Assembly: GCA_021414085.1 (NCBI GenBank) | Contig: JAIOPC010000007.1 | Coordinates: 1-64,000 of the forward strand | Source: Actinomycetes bacterium | Lineage (GTDB): Bacteria; Actinomycetota; Acidimicrobiia; Acidimicrobiales; Ilumatobacteraceae | Length of the DNA stretch: 64,000 bases | Reading direction: 5' to 3' | Part shown: piece after piece, positions 6,558-14,515 of the stretch | Numbering within the stretch: the stretch's first letter is position 1 | Layout of the letters: the number at the start of each line of letters is the position of its first letter | Notes under the pieces: model-generated | Database searches by the model: none | Told to the model about the DNA's origin: nothing | The model's input: only the letters and a program-made list of their open reading frames with translations | Position numbers and translations under genes: made by a program

Positions 6558-7889
6558 TTAGTCGGCCGACATCCCGGCAACTGTGAGCACTTCATCGACC
6601 AACGACAAGGTGTCGTTGACGTTCAGAGTCGAGAACGGCAAGTGTGCCGACCCTGCGAGAAACAGACCGGGCACCGATGTCGCGGTCGAAGGCGCGTCGT
6701 CGCTGTACGCGAGTGCGGGCACCGCGAATACCTGCGGCACCTTCGAAACGCGGGCAGCCACCACCTGCGCCGGGTCGAATGCTGGATACATCTGCTGCAG
6801 AAACGGCAGGAAGGTTGCGATCACCTCGGAGTCCTCTGCATCGAACAACGGATCCGAAGCCGGCGCATACTTCGGCAGGTACACGAGCGACTTGCCCCCG
6901 ACCTCAGCCGGATCGATGAATGCGGTCATCTCGACGACCGCAGTGAACGGTGTGGCGGGTTCGGTGATGTACGTCAGGTAGTACGGCGACAGCGGCTGCT
7001 CGAGCAGCAGCGACACACACACGATCCCCAGGTATTCCACGCGCTGCAAGCGCTCGCGCTCACCGACCACGAGATCAGGGCACAGTCGGGCAGCGAGCGA
7101 TGCGTTAGTAGTGAGGACCACTCGATCGAACGTGTCAGTGCCTCCCGCTGTCACCACGTCGAGGTGATCGCCACTGCGCTGAACCTTTTGCACCGCCGTG
7201 GAGAGCCGAACCTCGACACCTGCGGCCGCGAGCGTCTCGGCGAACGCCTTGAACACACGCGAGTAGCCGCCCGACACGTAGCCGAACATCTCCTTCTTCA
7301 AGCCAGTCCGTCGTGCCGCGTACAAGCGTTGGATCGTCGCCCAAATGAACGCAGCCGACACCTTCGGATACGCATCACCGAGTTTCGCGCGCAGCAGTGG
7401 CTTCCAGAACGTGTCGAAGGCGGAGTTGCCGCTCCACCGGCGCAGCCAACGCTCGACCGTCAGTTTTTCCATCCGACGACCGTTGCGAATCTTCGAGCCG
7501 ATCGCAATCGTCGCAGCCAATCGACCCTTATCGATCACCGACAGGCCCGGTAGCTTCAGAAACTCAAGAGCATTCGAGACTGAACGGAGCACATGGTCAG
7601 TGCCGTAGTAACCCGTCTTGGTCTCAACCCAGCGCAGTTCGTCGTCGGCGATGCCAGCGTCGCGGTACATCGCACGCGTGCGCGCATCTGACAGCAGGGT
7701 GACGTGGTAGTGCCGATCCCACGTGATGTCGCCAACCTGCCAGGGTGACGCGAGACCGCCGAGCACGTCGCCGGCTTCGTAAACAGTGACCCGGTGGCCG
7801 AGGCGCGCGAGGCGAAGCGCAAGCGTGAGTCCGAGTGCACCCGCACCGACCACGGCCCAGCGCTGCGACGAATCGATCGGCTCGGGCAT
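6558..7889 (-). CDS. FAD-dependent amine-oxidase-like oxidoreductase
   Basis: A 443-residue flavoprotein with the dinucleotide-binding loop GAGALG at 15-20 and the following YEAGDVLGGLASPWQ, typical of the protoporphyrinogen oxidase/UDP-galactopyranose mutase/amine oxidase superfamily. The C-terminal FLAGSAHLPFSTLNVNDTL matches the second FAD-contact motif of that group. Substrate is not evident; in polysaccharide loci such enzymes often resemble nucleotide-sugar mutases or dehydrogenases. It is the first gene of the three-gene reverse operon with the deacetylase and glycosyltransferase, and is divergent from the acetyltransferase gene 37 bp away, so the gap must hold both promoters. Confidence 0.75.
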   Translation of the reverse strand: MPEPIDSSQRWAVVGAGALGLTLALRLARLGHRVTVYEAGDVLGGLASPWQVGDITWDRHYHVTLLSDARTRAMYRDAGIADDELRWVETKTGYYGTDHVLRSVSNALEFLKLPGLSVIDKGRLAATIAIGSKIRNGRRMEKLTVERWLRRWSGNSAFDTFWKPLLRAKLGDAYPKVSAAFIWATIQRLYAARRTGLKKEMFGYVSGGYSRVFKAFAETLAAAGVEVRLSTAVQKVQRSGDHLDVVTAGGTDTFDRVVLTTNASLAARLCPDLVVGERERLQRVEYLGIVCVSLLLEQPLSPYYLTYITEPATPFTAVVEMTAFIDPAEVGGKSLVYLPKYAPASDPLFDAEDSEVIATFLPFLQQMYPAFDPAQVVAARVSKVPQVFAVPALAYSDDAPSTATSVPGLFLAGSAHLPFSTLNVNDTLSLVDEVLTVAGMSAD

Positions 7890-7926
7890 CCGACCAGCAT
7901 ACGGACGGCGTCATTAGGCTGGGCTG

Positions 7927-8499
7927 ATGCGGCCGCGTCCTGCGAACAAGGTCACGGCATGGTCCGCCGACCCCACGGCGATTGTGGAACCGGGGTCACA
8001 CATTGGCGAAGGCACCCGCATTTGGCATCACGCGCATGTGCGTGCCGGCGCGACGATTGGCGAGAACACGTCGCTCGGCAAGAACGTGTACGTGGATGCC
8101 GAGGTCACGATTGGGTCGCGCGTCAAGATTCAGAACAACGTCAGCGTCTATCACGGCGTCACGATCGCCGACGACGTCTTTCTTGGCCCGTCCTGCGTGT
8201 TCACCAACGACCGTTATCCGCGGGCCTCGGGCGCCGACTTCCAGGTCGTGCCCACCGTCGTGCAGCGCGGGGCATCGGTCGGAGCCAACGCGACGATTGT
8301 GTGTGGCGTCACACTCGGCGAGTGGTCGGCGATTGGTGCTGGGGCCGTCGTCACGCACGACGTCGCCGCTCACCAACTGGTAGTCGGCTCCCCCGCTCGC
8401 CCAGCCGGCTGGGTGTGCCAGTGCGGTCGCGTCGTCTCCCACGACGTAGCGCCACCGCCATCATTCGATTGTGGCCAATGCCAGGTGGCGCCCGCTTGA
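7927..8499 (+). CDS. Left-handed beta-helix N-acetyltransferase, WbpD/WlbB-like
   Basis: The 190-residue protein is built of hexapeptide repeats (AIVEPGSHIGEGTRIW, ATIGENTSLGKNVYV, VTIGSRVKIQNNVSV, VTIADDVFLGPS), followed by FTNDRYPRA, which is characteristic of the UDP-2-acetamido-3-amino-dideoxyglucuronate N-acetyltransferases. It would acetylate the 3-amino group using acetyl-CoA. The C-terminus carries four cysteines (164, 166, 182 and 185) in a zinc-ribbon-like tail. The next gene starts inside its last codons. With the aminotransferase and epimerase that follow it forms a forward operon matching steps of the WbpB-E-D-I pathway. Confidence 0.8.
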   Translation: MRPRPANKVTAWSADPTAIVEPGSHIGEGTRIWHHAHVRAGATIGENTSLGKNVYVDAEVTIGSRVKIQNNVSVYHGVTIADDVFLGPSCVFTNDRYPRASGADFQVVPTVVQRGASVGANATIVCGVTLGEWSAIGAGAVVTHDVAAHQLVVGSPARPAGWVCQCGRVVSHDVAPPPSFDCGQCQVAPA

Positions 8500-9602
8500 T
8501 CCCGATCTCAGTGGTGAAGAACAGCGCGGAAGCGGAAGAACTTGTGCTGCAGGTGCTGCGCTCGGGGGCGTTGACGCAGGGCGCGATGGTGCAACGCTTC
8601 GAGGCGCTGTGCTGCGAGATGACCGGCGCGCGTCACGCAATCGCGGTGAACAACGGCACCACCGCTTTGGTGGTCGCACTCGAAGCGCTACAGCTGAAGC
8701 CTGGCGACGAAGTCATCACTAGTGCCTTCACGTTCGTCGCCACACTGAACGCAATTCTCGAATCCGGCGCCACAGCACGTTTTGCCGACATCGACGCCGA
8801 CGACTTCAACCTCAATGTCGCCACCGCGGCCGACTTGGTCGGCGATCGCACACGCGTGTTGCTGCCGGTTCACCTCTTCGGACAGCCATGCGATCTCGCC
8901 GCGGTCACCAAGATCGCGCAGGCGCGCAACTTGGCGATCATCGAAGACGCTGCGCAAGCACACGGCGCGACGTACGGCGGCACGCGAGTCGGCACCACGA
9001 GTGGCCAAGCAACATTCAGCTTCTATGCCACAAAGAATCTGCAGAGTGGCGAGGGTGGTGTCGTCACCACCGACGACGACGCACTTGCCGACCGCCTACG
9101 ACTGTTGCGCAATCACGGGATGAAGGCGCGCTATCAATACGAGTTGCCCGGCCACAACTACCGCCTCACAGAACTCGCCGCAGCCGTAGCAATTCCGCAG
9201 TTTGCCCAGCTCGCAGGCATCACCTCCGCTCGCGCCGCCAACGCCGCCTATTTCTCGCAGCATCTCGCCGGTCTCGCGGGTGTGGTCACTCCAGTCACCC
9301 GCCCGGATCGAACACACGCATGGCATCAGTACACACTGCGCATCACGCCTGACTGCCTGACCACGCGCGACGAGGTCGTGCGCCGACTCAACGAAGCAGG
9401 CGTCGGCGCCGGCGTGTACTACCCGCGCGCCGTATACGACTACGACTGCTATCGCAACCACCCCCGCGTTGTCATCGGCGACGGTCACGCAATCGCCGCC
9501 AAGGTAGCGACGGAGGTCGTCAGCCTGCCCGTGCATCAGCACCTCACCGAGCCAGAGCGCGATCAGATTGTCGCTGCCGTTCACGCTGCGGTACTGGCGT
9601 GA
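8478..9602 (+). CDS. DegT/DnrJ/EryC1/StrS-type sugar aminotransferase, WbpE-like
   Basis: A 374-residue PLP enzyme. The catalytic lysine is K186 in FYATKNLQSGEGG, and the PLP-contact segment IIEDAAQAHGA is at about 154-163; NNGTTAL at 58-64 binds the cofactor phosphate. It would convert the 3-keto UDP-sugar made by a WbpB-type dehydrogenase to the 3-amino sugar, which the preceding acetyltransferase then acetylates. Starts at ATG 8478 (22-base overlap with the upstream gene) or TTG 8496 (4-base overlap) are both possible. A very long open frame continues upstream but is only a shadow of the acetyltransferase and oxidoreductase genes. Confidence 0.85.
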   Translation: MPGGARLIPISVVKNSAEAEELVLQVLRSGALTQGAMVQRFEALCCEMTGARHAIAVNNGTTALVVALEALQLKPGDEVITSAFTFVATLNAILESGATARFADIDADDFNLNVATAADLVGDRTRVLLPVHLFGQPCDLAAVTKIAQARNLAIIEDAAQAHGATYGGTRVGTTSGQATFSFYATKNLQSGEGGVVTTDDDALADRLRLLRNHGMKARYQYELPGHNYRLTELAAAVAIPQFAQLAGITSARAANAAYFSQHLAGLAGVVTPVTRPDRTHAWHQYTLRITPDCLTTRDEVVRRLNEAGVGAGVYYPRAVYDYDCYRNHPRVVIGDGHAIAAKVATEVVSLPVHQHLTEPERDQIVAAVHAAVLA

Positions 9603-10690
9603 AGAGCGAACGAGTCGCTGTCGTAGTCGGGACGCGGCCCGAGATCATCAAGCTGGCGCCCGTCATCCACAGTCTTGGTGGGCGCGCACTGGTGGTGCAC
9701 ACCGGGCAACACTTCGACGACAACATGAGCCGGTCGTTCCTCGATCAGTTGCGCCTGGGTCAGCCGGATCTGCACCTAGCCATCGGCGGCGAAACGCGCG
9801 GCGCGCAGATTGGCATGGCCACGCAGGCAATCGAGGCCTTCCTTCTCGACGCCCAACCGGCAGCGATCGTCGTGCAAGGCGACACCAACTCCGGTGTCGC
9901 CGGTGCGCTTGCCGCCAACAGTGCCCGCATACCACTCGTGCATGTCGAGGCCGGGATGCGTTCGTACGACCGAGCAATGCCCGAGGAACACAACCGAGTA
10001 CTCATCGACGTGCTCGCCGACATGTGCCTCGTGCCTCACGAAACGAACGCCGCAGCTCTCCGCCACGAAGGAATCGCCGAGTCACGCATTCGCGTGACGG
10101 GCAGCACCCTGCGCGACGCGATCGACATCATCATGCCGACGCCGACTGAACGGACCGAACTCATCGCAGCCCGCGGTGTCGAGACGAATCGTTTCGTACT
10201 CGCCACGATTCACCGCGCCGAAAACGCTGATAGCGACGCCAACCTCGGCGCCATCTTGCGCGAACTGGCGGCCATTCCGCTACCGGTGGTGTTGCCGCTG
10301 CACCCGCGGACGCGTGGACGCGCACTCGAGTTCGGACTGGACGACGAGCTCGCGGCCCTGCAGGTGTGCGAGCCGATCGGTTATCGCGAGTTCATCAGTC
10401 TGGCCAGCGAAGCCGCGTTGCTGGTCAGCGACTCGGGCGGTGTGCAGGAAGAGGCGTGCATCGTGAAGCGACCGGTCGTGATCGTGCGCAACTCGACGGA
10501 ACGTCCCGAGATTCTGGGCACGTTTGCACATCTCGTGGCGGCCGGTTCGGCGATCGGCGACAAGGTCCGCGAGCTACTCGAGCGCCTTCCGGCGGTACAC
10601 GAGCAACTCGCGGCCTTGCCCTACCCATACGGCGACCACGCCGCCGAGAAAGTCGTTCAGGCGATTGACGAGCTGAGTGCCCGGGCCTAG
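9599..10690 (+). CDS. UDP-N-acetylglucosamine 2-epimerase family enzyme, WecB/WbpI-like
   Basis: The 363-residue protein shows the non-hydrolysing UDP-GlcNAc 2-epimerase pattern: GTRPEIIKLAPVI near the N-terminus, HTGQHFDDNMS, VQGDTNSG, HVEAGMRSYDRAMPEE and DSGGVQEEA. It inverts C2 of a UDP-HexNAc or, in this context, of the diacetamido-glucuronate nucleotide sugar to the manno form (WbpI role). The GTG start overlaps the aminotransferase stop as GTGA, so the three genes are coupled. The choice between WecB and WbpI activity cannot be settled from sequence alone; gene neighbours favour WbpI. Confidence 0.85.
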   Translation: MKSERVAVVVGTRPEIIKLAPVIHSLGGRALVVHTGQHFDDNMSRSFLDQLRLGQPDLHLAIGGETRGAQIGMATQAIEAFLLDAQPAAIVVQGDTNSGVAGALAANSARIPLVHVEAGMRSYDRAMPEEHNRVLIDVLADMCLVPHETNAAALRHEGIAESRIRVTGSTLRDAIDIIMPTPTERTELIAARGVETNRFVLATIHRAENADSDANLGAILRELAAIPLPVVLPLHPRTRGRALEFGLDDELAALQVCEPIGYREFISLASEAALLVSDSGGVQEEACIVKRPVVIVRNSTERPEILGTFAHLVAAGSAIGDKVRELLERLPAVHEQLAALPYPYGDHAAEKVVQAIDELSARA

Positions 10691-10720
10691 TCCGACTCGT
10701 TACCGTCGCTATCGGCAATG

Positions 10721-10750
10721 GTGTCGACAACTTGGAAGTTGTTGTCGAGC
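10721..10750. terminator. Candidate hairpin between convergent genes
   Basis: TCGACAACTT (10724-10733) can pair with AAGTTGTTGTCGA (10736-10748) with a three-base bulge or wobble. It sits in the 114-bp gap where the epimerase and dehydrogenase genes converge. There is no T-run, so an intrinsic terminator is only a suggestion. Confidence 0.3.
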
Positions 10751-10804
10751 TGCCTTCGCCGGTTGAGGCGAGAGCCGAACGGTCGCCCGCCCAGAAGGAC
10801 CGAA

Positions 10805-11779
10805 CTACCTGCTCAGCGCCGCTGTTTCGATTTGCTCGGCGAACACGTGGGCCGGTCGCAGCTGACGACGCTCTTCCGCCGGATCGGCAACGCCATCGAT
10901 CAGGTCGAGGAAGTGTGCGAGTTGCAATGCCAACGGCTCCCCATGGTGGCGCACGAACGGCAACTCGACTTCCGTCGACGACCGGTAGCCCACGCCACCC
11001 GCCGAGTGCAGCATCTCCTGGCTGACGTTGCGGTACACCGTGACGTCCTGGCGCAGTAGGTCGACTTCGACCAGTTTCGTTGCGGTGTAAATCGTGAGCG
11101 TACGAACCTTGCGCTGACCCATTCGGTTGGCCGACAACGTCGCGATGCCCTGCGGTTGTCCAGTCGACGGGAACGAGAGCGTGCAGTCGGCAATCTCGTT
11201 CCACTGCGAAGTGGGCGGACGCACACAGGCCGAGCCGACGACCACGCCTTCAACTGCGCCGAACAACTGCTGAGCAACATCAAGGTCGTGCAACATCAGA
11301 TCGTTCACAACACTCGAAGTAATGCGAGTAGCTGACGGCGAGTGGCGAATCGCGAGGAGGTGCGTCGCCGGTCCATCGAGAATCTGCAACGCCGTGCGGA
11401 ACGCCGCGTTGAAACGCTCGACGAAGCCGCACATCACCGGAATCTCGCGCGTCTCGGCAATTGCGAGCAGTTGGTCGAGTTCCGCCAGTGTCGGTGCGAA
11501 TGGCTTTTCGACCAGCATCGGAACACCAGCCTCAAGCAGCGGCAACACACACTCCATGCGAGCGGCAGTGCTGCCCGCAATGATCACGCCGTCGCAGTCA
11601 ATCGCGTCGGCGAGATTGGTCGACGGCACACTGTCGAAGGTGGCCGCTACCCGCTTGGCGACTTCGGCATCGCAGTCGATGACGACCGCCAACTCAGTGA
11701 GCGGCGATTCGGCGATGATGCGTGCGTGGCTCGAACCCATCTGCCCGGCACCAACGAGGGCTAACCGACGGCGGCTCAT
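10805..11779 (-). CDS. Gfo/Idh/MocA-family sugar dehydrogenase, WbpB/WlbA-like
   Basis: A 324-residue NAD(P)-dependent oxidoreductase with the Rossmann loop GAGQMG at 10-15 and the family's EKP signature at 91-93 (LVEKPFAPTLAELDQL). HDLDVAQQLFG in the middle contains the conserved His-Asp of the catalytic domain. It would oxidise C3 of a UDP-HexNAc uronic acid, supplying the substrate of the aminotransferase encoded on the opposite strand. The ATG at 11777-11779 overlaps the stop of the upstream sugar transferase gene (ATGA). A longer frame upstream is overlap with that gene. Exact substrate is inferred from neighbours. Confidence 0.8.
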   Translation of the reverse strand: MSRRRLALVGAGQMGSSHARIIAESPLTELAVVIDCDAEVAKRVAATFDSVPSTNLADAIDCDGVIIAGSTAARMECVLPLLEAGVPMLVEKPFAPTLAELDQLLAIAETREIPVMCGFVERFNAAFRTALQILDGPATHLLAIRHSPSATRITSSVVNDLMLHDLDVAQQLFGAVEGVVVGSACVRPPTSQWNEIADCTLSFPSTGQPQGIATLSANRMGQRKVRTLTIYTATKLVEVDLLRQDVTVYRNVSQEMLHSAGGVGYRSSTEVELPFVRHHGEPLALQLAHFLDLIDGVADPAEERRQLRPAHVFAEQIETAALSR

Positions 11780-13320
11780 GCTGCGCTCTCCGCCAACGCC
11801 ACCCGCTTTGGTTCCACTGCCAACGCGCCCGGCTGGACCTCGGCGCGCACTTGCTTCTCGGGCCGGCGGCGAAACGCCCCAAAGAAGCGAACGGCGAGGT
11901 GCTCGATTGTGCCGAGCAAGATCATGAGATCGAGAGTGACCGACCAGTTCTCGACATAGAACAGGTCGAGACGGCGGTAGGTCTCGAACGACGGGTTGTC
12001 GCGTGCTTCGGTCTGCCACAGCCCGGTGATGCCCGGCCGCACCTGCTCGCGCTCGCGGAGTTCCGGAGCGAAGGTCGCTACCTCCGACGGCAACGCCGGG
12101 CGGGGGCCAACCAAGCTCATCTCGCCGCGCAGCACGTTGACCAACTGCGGCAGCTCGTCGAGGCTCGTCTCGCGCAACAAGCGACCCACGCGTGTGACGC
12201 GCGGGTCGTGCTCCATCTTGAACAGCGGACCGTTGCGCTCGTTGTTGGCCTTGAGGGCAGCGAGACGCGCCTCAGCATCGACCGACATCGTGCGAAACTT
12301 CAACACGTCGAACGTTGCCCCACCGCGGCCAACCCGCTGCTGGCGAAACACGATCGGGCCCTTGTCGCCGAGGTGGATCGCGAGTGCGATGATGCCCAAC
12401 AGCGGCGCCGCTGCGACTAGCAGAACGGCGGCTGCCACGACATCGAAGCCGCGCTTCAGTGCCAACTGAATTCGCGAGAGCGGCGGCGCCTCGACATAGA
12501 GCAGAGGTTCGTGCGAAAGCGACAGGCGGCGCAGACGGCGGGCGTCGATGCCGGAGACGCCCGTTGCCAAGTGCACGTGCAGATCCAATCGCTGAAGATT
12601 TCGGATGAGTTCGTGCAGGCGAGTCGGTCCGAGGGCCGTTGGCGAAACCACGACTCCGGAAACACGGTGGGTGGCGACCAACTCCTCGGCACGATCGACC
12701 TCCCCCAGCCACAAAGCACCCATGTTGTGACGCACCGCTTCGCCGCGGTTACCTACGATTCCGACCACAGCCATGCCCAGATCGGCGTGCGTGGCAAAGA
12801 GTTCAATGAGTCGTGCCGCCTCGTCGTCGGCACCAATGACGATGACCTGGCGCTGGTGCAAGCCCTTGGCTCGCTTGGTCGCAACCCACCCGCGAAACAC
12901 AGAGCGCAGGACAACGAAGAACAGCCAAGCCAGAAGGGCGCCGCCGATGATGTATCGAATTCGGAACCCGATCTTGGTGATGCGATCGAAGATGATCAGC
13001 CCAGCAATTGCGATACCGATGGCACGGGTGCTGCGGGTGAGTTCGACAATTCGAACGGCACTGACCCGAGCGAGAAACAAGCCCTGCGAGCGCACCGCGA
13101 GCAGGCCGATCGCGACCGCTGCCGCCACCACTGCCACGGATCGTGGCCAGCCATGAGTGGTCGGGAAATCAGCGAAGTTGAGAATCAGCACATACCCGAG
13201 CGCGAACGCGAACGCGTCGCCGGTGATCAATATCACTTTGAGCTTGCTGCTTTTCAAGTGATCGCCCACTGTCTTCTCCCACCGCGAGACCGTTGATCCG
13301 CGAGAGCGAACGTAACTCAT
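11776..13320 (-). CDS. Polyprenyl-phosphate sugar-1-phosphate transferase (initiating glycosyltransferase)
   Basis: The 514-residue protein has about four N-terminal membrane helices, a cytoplasmic Rossmann-like CoA-binding-type domain (VIVIGADDEAARLIELF) and a C-terminal bacterial sugar transferase domain: KRGFDVVAAAVLL membrane hairpin, GGATFDVLKFRTM and SLDELPQLVNVLRGEMSLVGPRP. This is the WbaP/exopolysaccharide polyprenyl glycosylphosphotransferase architecture; it loads the first sugar on undecaprenyl phosphate. The ATG at 13318-13320 is preceded by GGAGAG at a good distance, which decides it over an earlier in-frame start at 13392. It is the first gene of a two-gene unit with the dehydrogenase. 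Confidence 0.9.
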   Translation of the reverse strand: MSYVRSRGSTVSRWEKTVGDHLKSSKLKVILITGDAFAFALGYVLILNFADFPTTHGWPRSVAVVAAAVAIGLLAVRSQGLFLARVSAVRIVELTRSTRAIGIAIAGLIIFDRITKIGFRIRYIIGGALLAWLFFVVLRSVFRGWVATKRAKGLHQRQVIVIGADDEAARLIELFATHADLGMAVVGIVGNRGEAVRHNMGALWLGEVDRAEELVATHRVSGVVVSPTALGPTRLHELIRNLQRLDLHVHLATGVSGIDARRLRRLSLSHEPLLYVEAPPLSRIQLALKRGFDVVAAAVLLVAAAPLLGIIALAIHLGDKGPIVFRQQRVGRGGATFDVLKFRTMSVDAEARLAALKANNERNGPLFKMEHDPRVTRVGRLLRETSLDELPQLVNVLRGEMSLVGPRPALPSEVATFAPELREREQVRPGITGLWQTEARDNPSFETYRRLDLFYVENWSVTLDLMILLGTIEHLAVRFFGAFRRRPEKQVRAEVQPGALAVEPKRVALAESAA

Positions 13321-13406
13321 GAACTTCTCTCCCTGTCGGCCTGGCAAGCAGATTTGACGAACTCTTGACGCAACCGAACCACGATCAAACAATCAATCGG
13401 AGCTAG

Positions 13407-13883
13407 TCATTCCCCGAGATCGAAAAGACCTTCCGGCGGATCTATCAGGAGTTGGCCATCGCTGGAAGCGGTGATGAACACCGTGGGAACGAGCGAGCCG
13501 TCCTCCAGTTCCAGCAGGTCGTGAGCCGGATTGGCGACAACCGCCACGCAGCGTCCATAGGAGCGGCCGTCCGAACCGACGACCTCGGCTCCGATGAGTT
13601 GGTGGACATACAGACCATCGGCGTCATCCGCGAGCGGCTCGGCGAACAGTGCCGTGCTGACCAGAAGTTCCGCAGCGTTGCGATCGGCGCACCCCTCAAA
13701 CTGCACCAACCATCGAGAGCCAGCAGGTCGGGCGCTCACAACGGTCAGCCACCGCTCGCCAGCTCGTAGTCGAGCACCAACCGCTAACCGTTCGTGGCGA
13801 TCCGTCAGCAGATCGACGTAGACCTGGCCGCGCACTCCGTGCGCGCGGCCGATGCGACCTACTTCAAGTAACTGATTGGTCAA
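13407..13883 (-). CDS. rimM: Ribosome maturation factor RimM
   Basis: The 158-residue product matches RimM: N-terminal domain LLEVGRIGRAHGVRGQVYVD, and the C-terminal PRC-barrel part with LYVHQLIGAEVV and PAHDLLELEDG, ending in IDPPEGLFDL. RimM binds S19 and helps mature the 30S head. It follows rpsP and the KH-protein gene in the usual actinobacterial order ffh-rpsP-khpA-rimM; trmD and rplS, which often come next, are absent because the polysaccharide locus begins here. It is near the lower size limit for the family. Confidence 0.93.
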   Translation of the reverse strand: MTNQLLEVGRIGRAHGVRGQVYVDLLTDRHERLAVGARLRAGERWLTVVSARPAGSRWLVQFEGCADRNAAELLVSTALFAEPLADDADGLYVHQLIGAEVVGSDGRSYGRCVAVVANPAHDLLELEDGSLVPTVFITASSDGQLLIDPPEGLFDLGE

Positions 13884-13905
13884 GGTCGTTAATCAGCAGG
13901 GTTGA

Positions 13906-14175
13906 TTAGTCGGCGAAGTCGACGTCGACTTCGACGTCGTCGCGGGTGGCAGCGGCACGCACGAGGGTGCGAATGCTCTGCGCAGTGCGACCGCGACGGC
14001 CGATCACGCGGCCAAGGTCGCCAGGGCCAACGCGAACTTCCAGCCGAATGCGGCCACGACTTTCCTTGGCATCGACTTTGACGGCCTCGGGGTCGTCGAC
14101 AATCGAGCGCACGACGTGCGTCAGCACTGCCGTTGCCGTTGGGGCGGGGATCTGGTTCGGGTCGAGGTCGGTCAT
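13906..14175 (-). CDS. khpA: KH-domain RNA-binding protein KhpA
   Basis: A small 89-residue protein that is essentially one type II KH domain, with the RNA-contacting loop VIGRRG at 57-62 followed by AQSIRTLVRAAA. KhpA works with KhpB/EloR as an RNA chaperone and influences cell elongation in Gram-positive bacteria. It lies 6 bp after rpsP and 22 bp before rimM, the usual setting. Confidence 0.93.
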   Translation of the reverse strand: MTDLDPNQIPAPTATAVLTHVVRSIVDDPEAVKVDAKESRGRIRLEVRVGPGDLGRVIGRRGRTAQSIRTLVRAAATRDDVEVDVDFAD

Positions 14176-14181
14176 GGGGAG

Positions 14182-14454
14182 TTACTTGGCCGCGCGAGCG
14201 GTGCCGAACTCGGCCCAAGCACCCGAAATCTCGAGCAACTTCTTCACGCGCTCGGTCGGCTGTGCGCCGTCGAGCAGCCACTTCACGGCCTTGCTGTTAT
14301 CGACCTTCAACACCGAAGGCTCACCACGCGGGTTGTAAGTGCCCAAGATCTGGATGAAACGACCGTCGCGCGGCGAACGGCTGTCGGCCGCGACAATGCG
14401 GTAATGCGGCTGCTTGGTTTTGCCGACTCGGGTGAGGCGCAGCTTCACTGCCAT
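14182..14454 (-). CDS. rpsP: 30S ribosomal protein S16
   Basis: Ninety residues beginning [21 protein letters not shown] with [15 protein letters not shown], the S16 signature, and [16 protein letters not shown]. It belongs to the small subunit 5' domain. The gene is 61 bp after ffh and is followed closely by khpA and rimM in one transcript. Confidence 0.97.
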   Translation of the reverse strand: MAVKLRLTRVGKTKQPHYRIVAADSRSPRDGRFIQILGTYNPRGEPSVLKVDNSKAVKWLLDGAQPTERVKKLLEISGAWAEFGTARAAK

Positions 14455-14515
14455 GGATTTAGTGCTCCCTACAAAAGAACGTCACGCAACACGGTTTGCG
14501 AACTGGATAAGGCTA

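Noticed and set aside
7794-8477. Aminotransferase frame extending 228 codons upstream as a possible fusion protein
   Set aside because: The extension has Arg-rich shadow composition and overlaps the acetyltransferase gene completely; the enzyme starts at 8478 or 8496.
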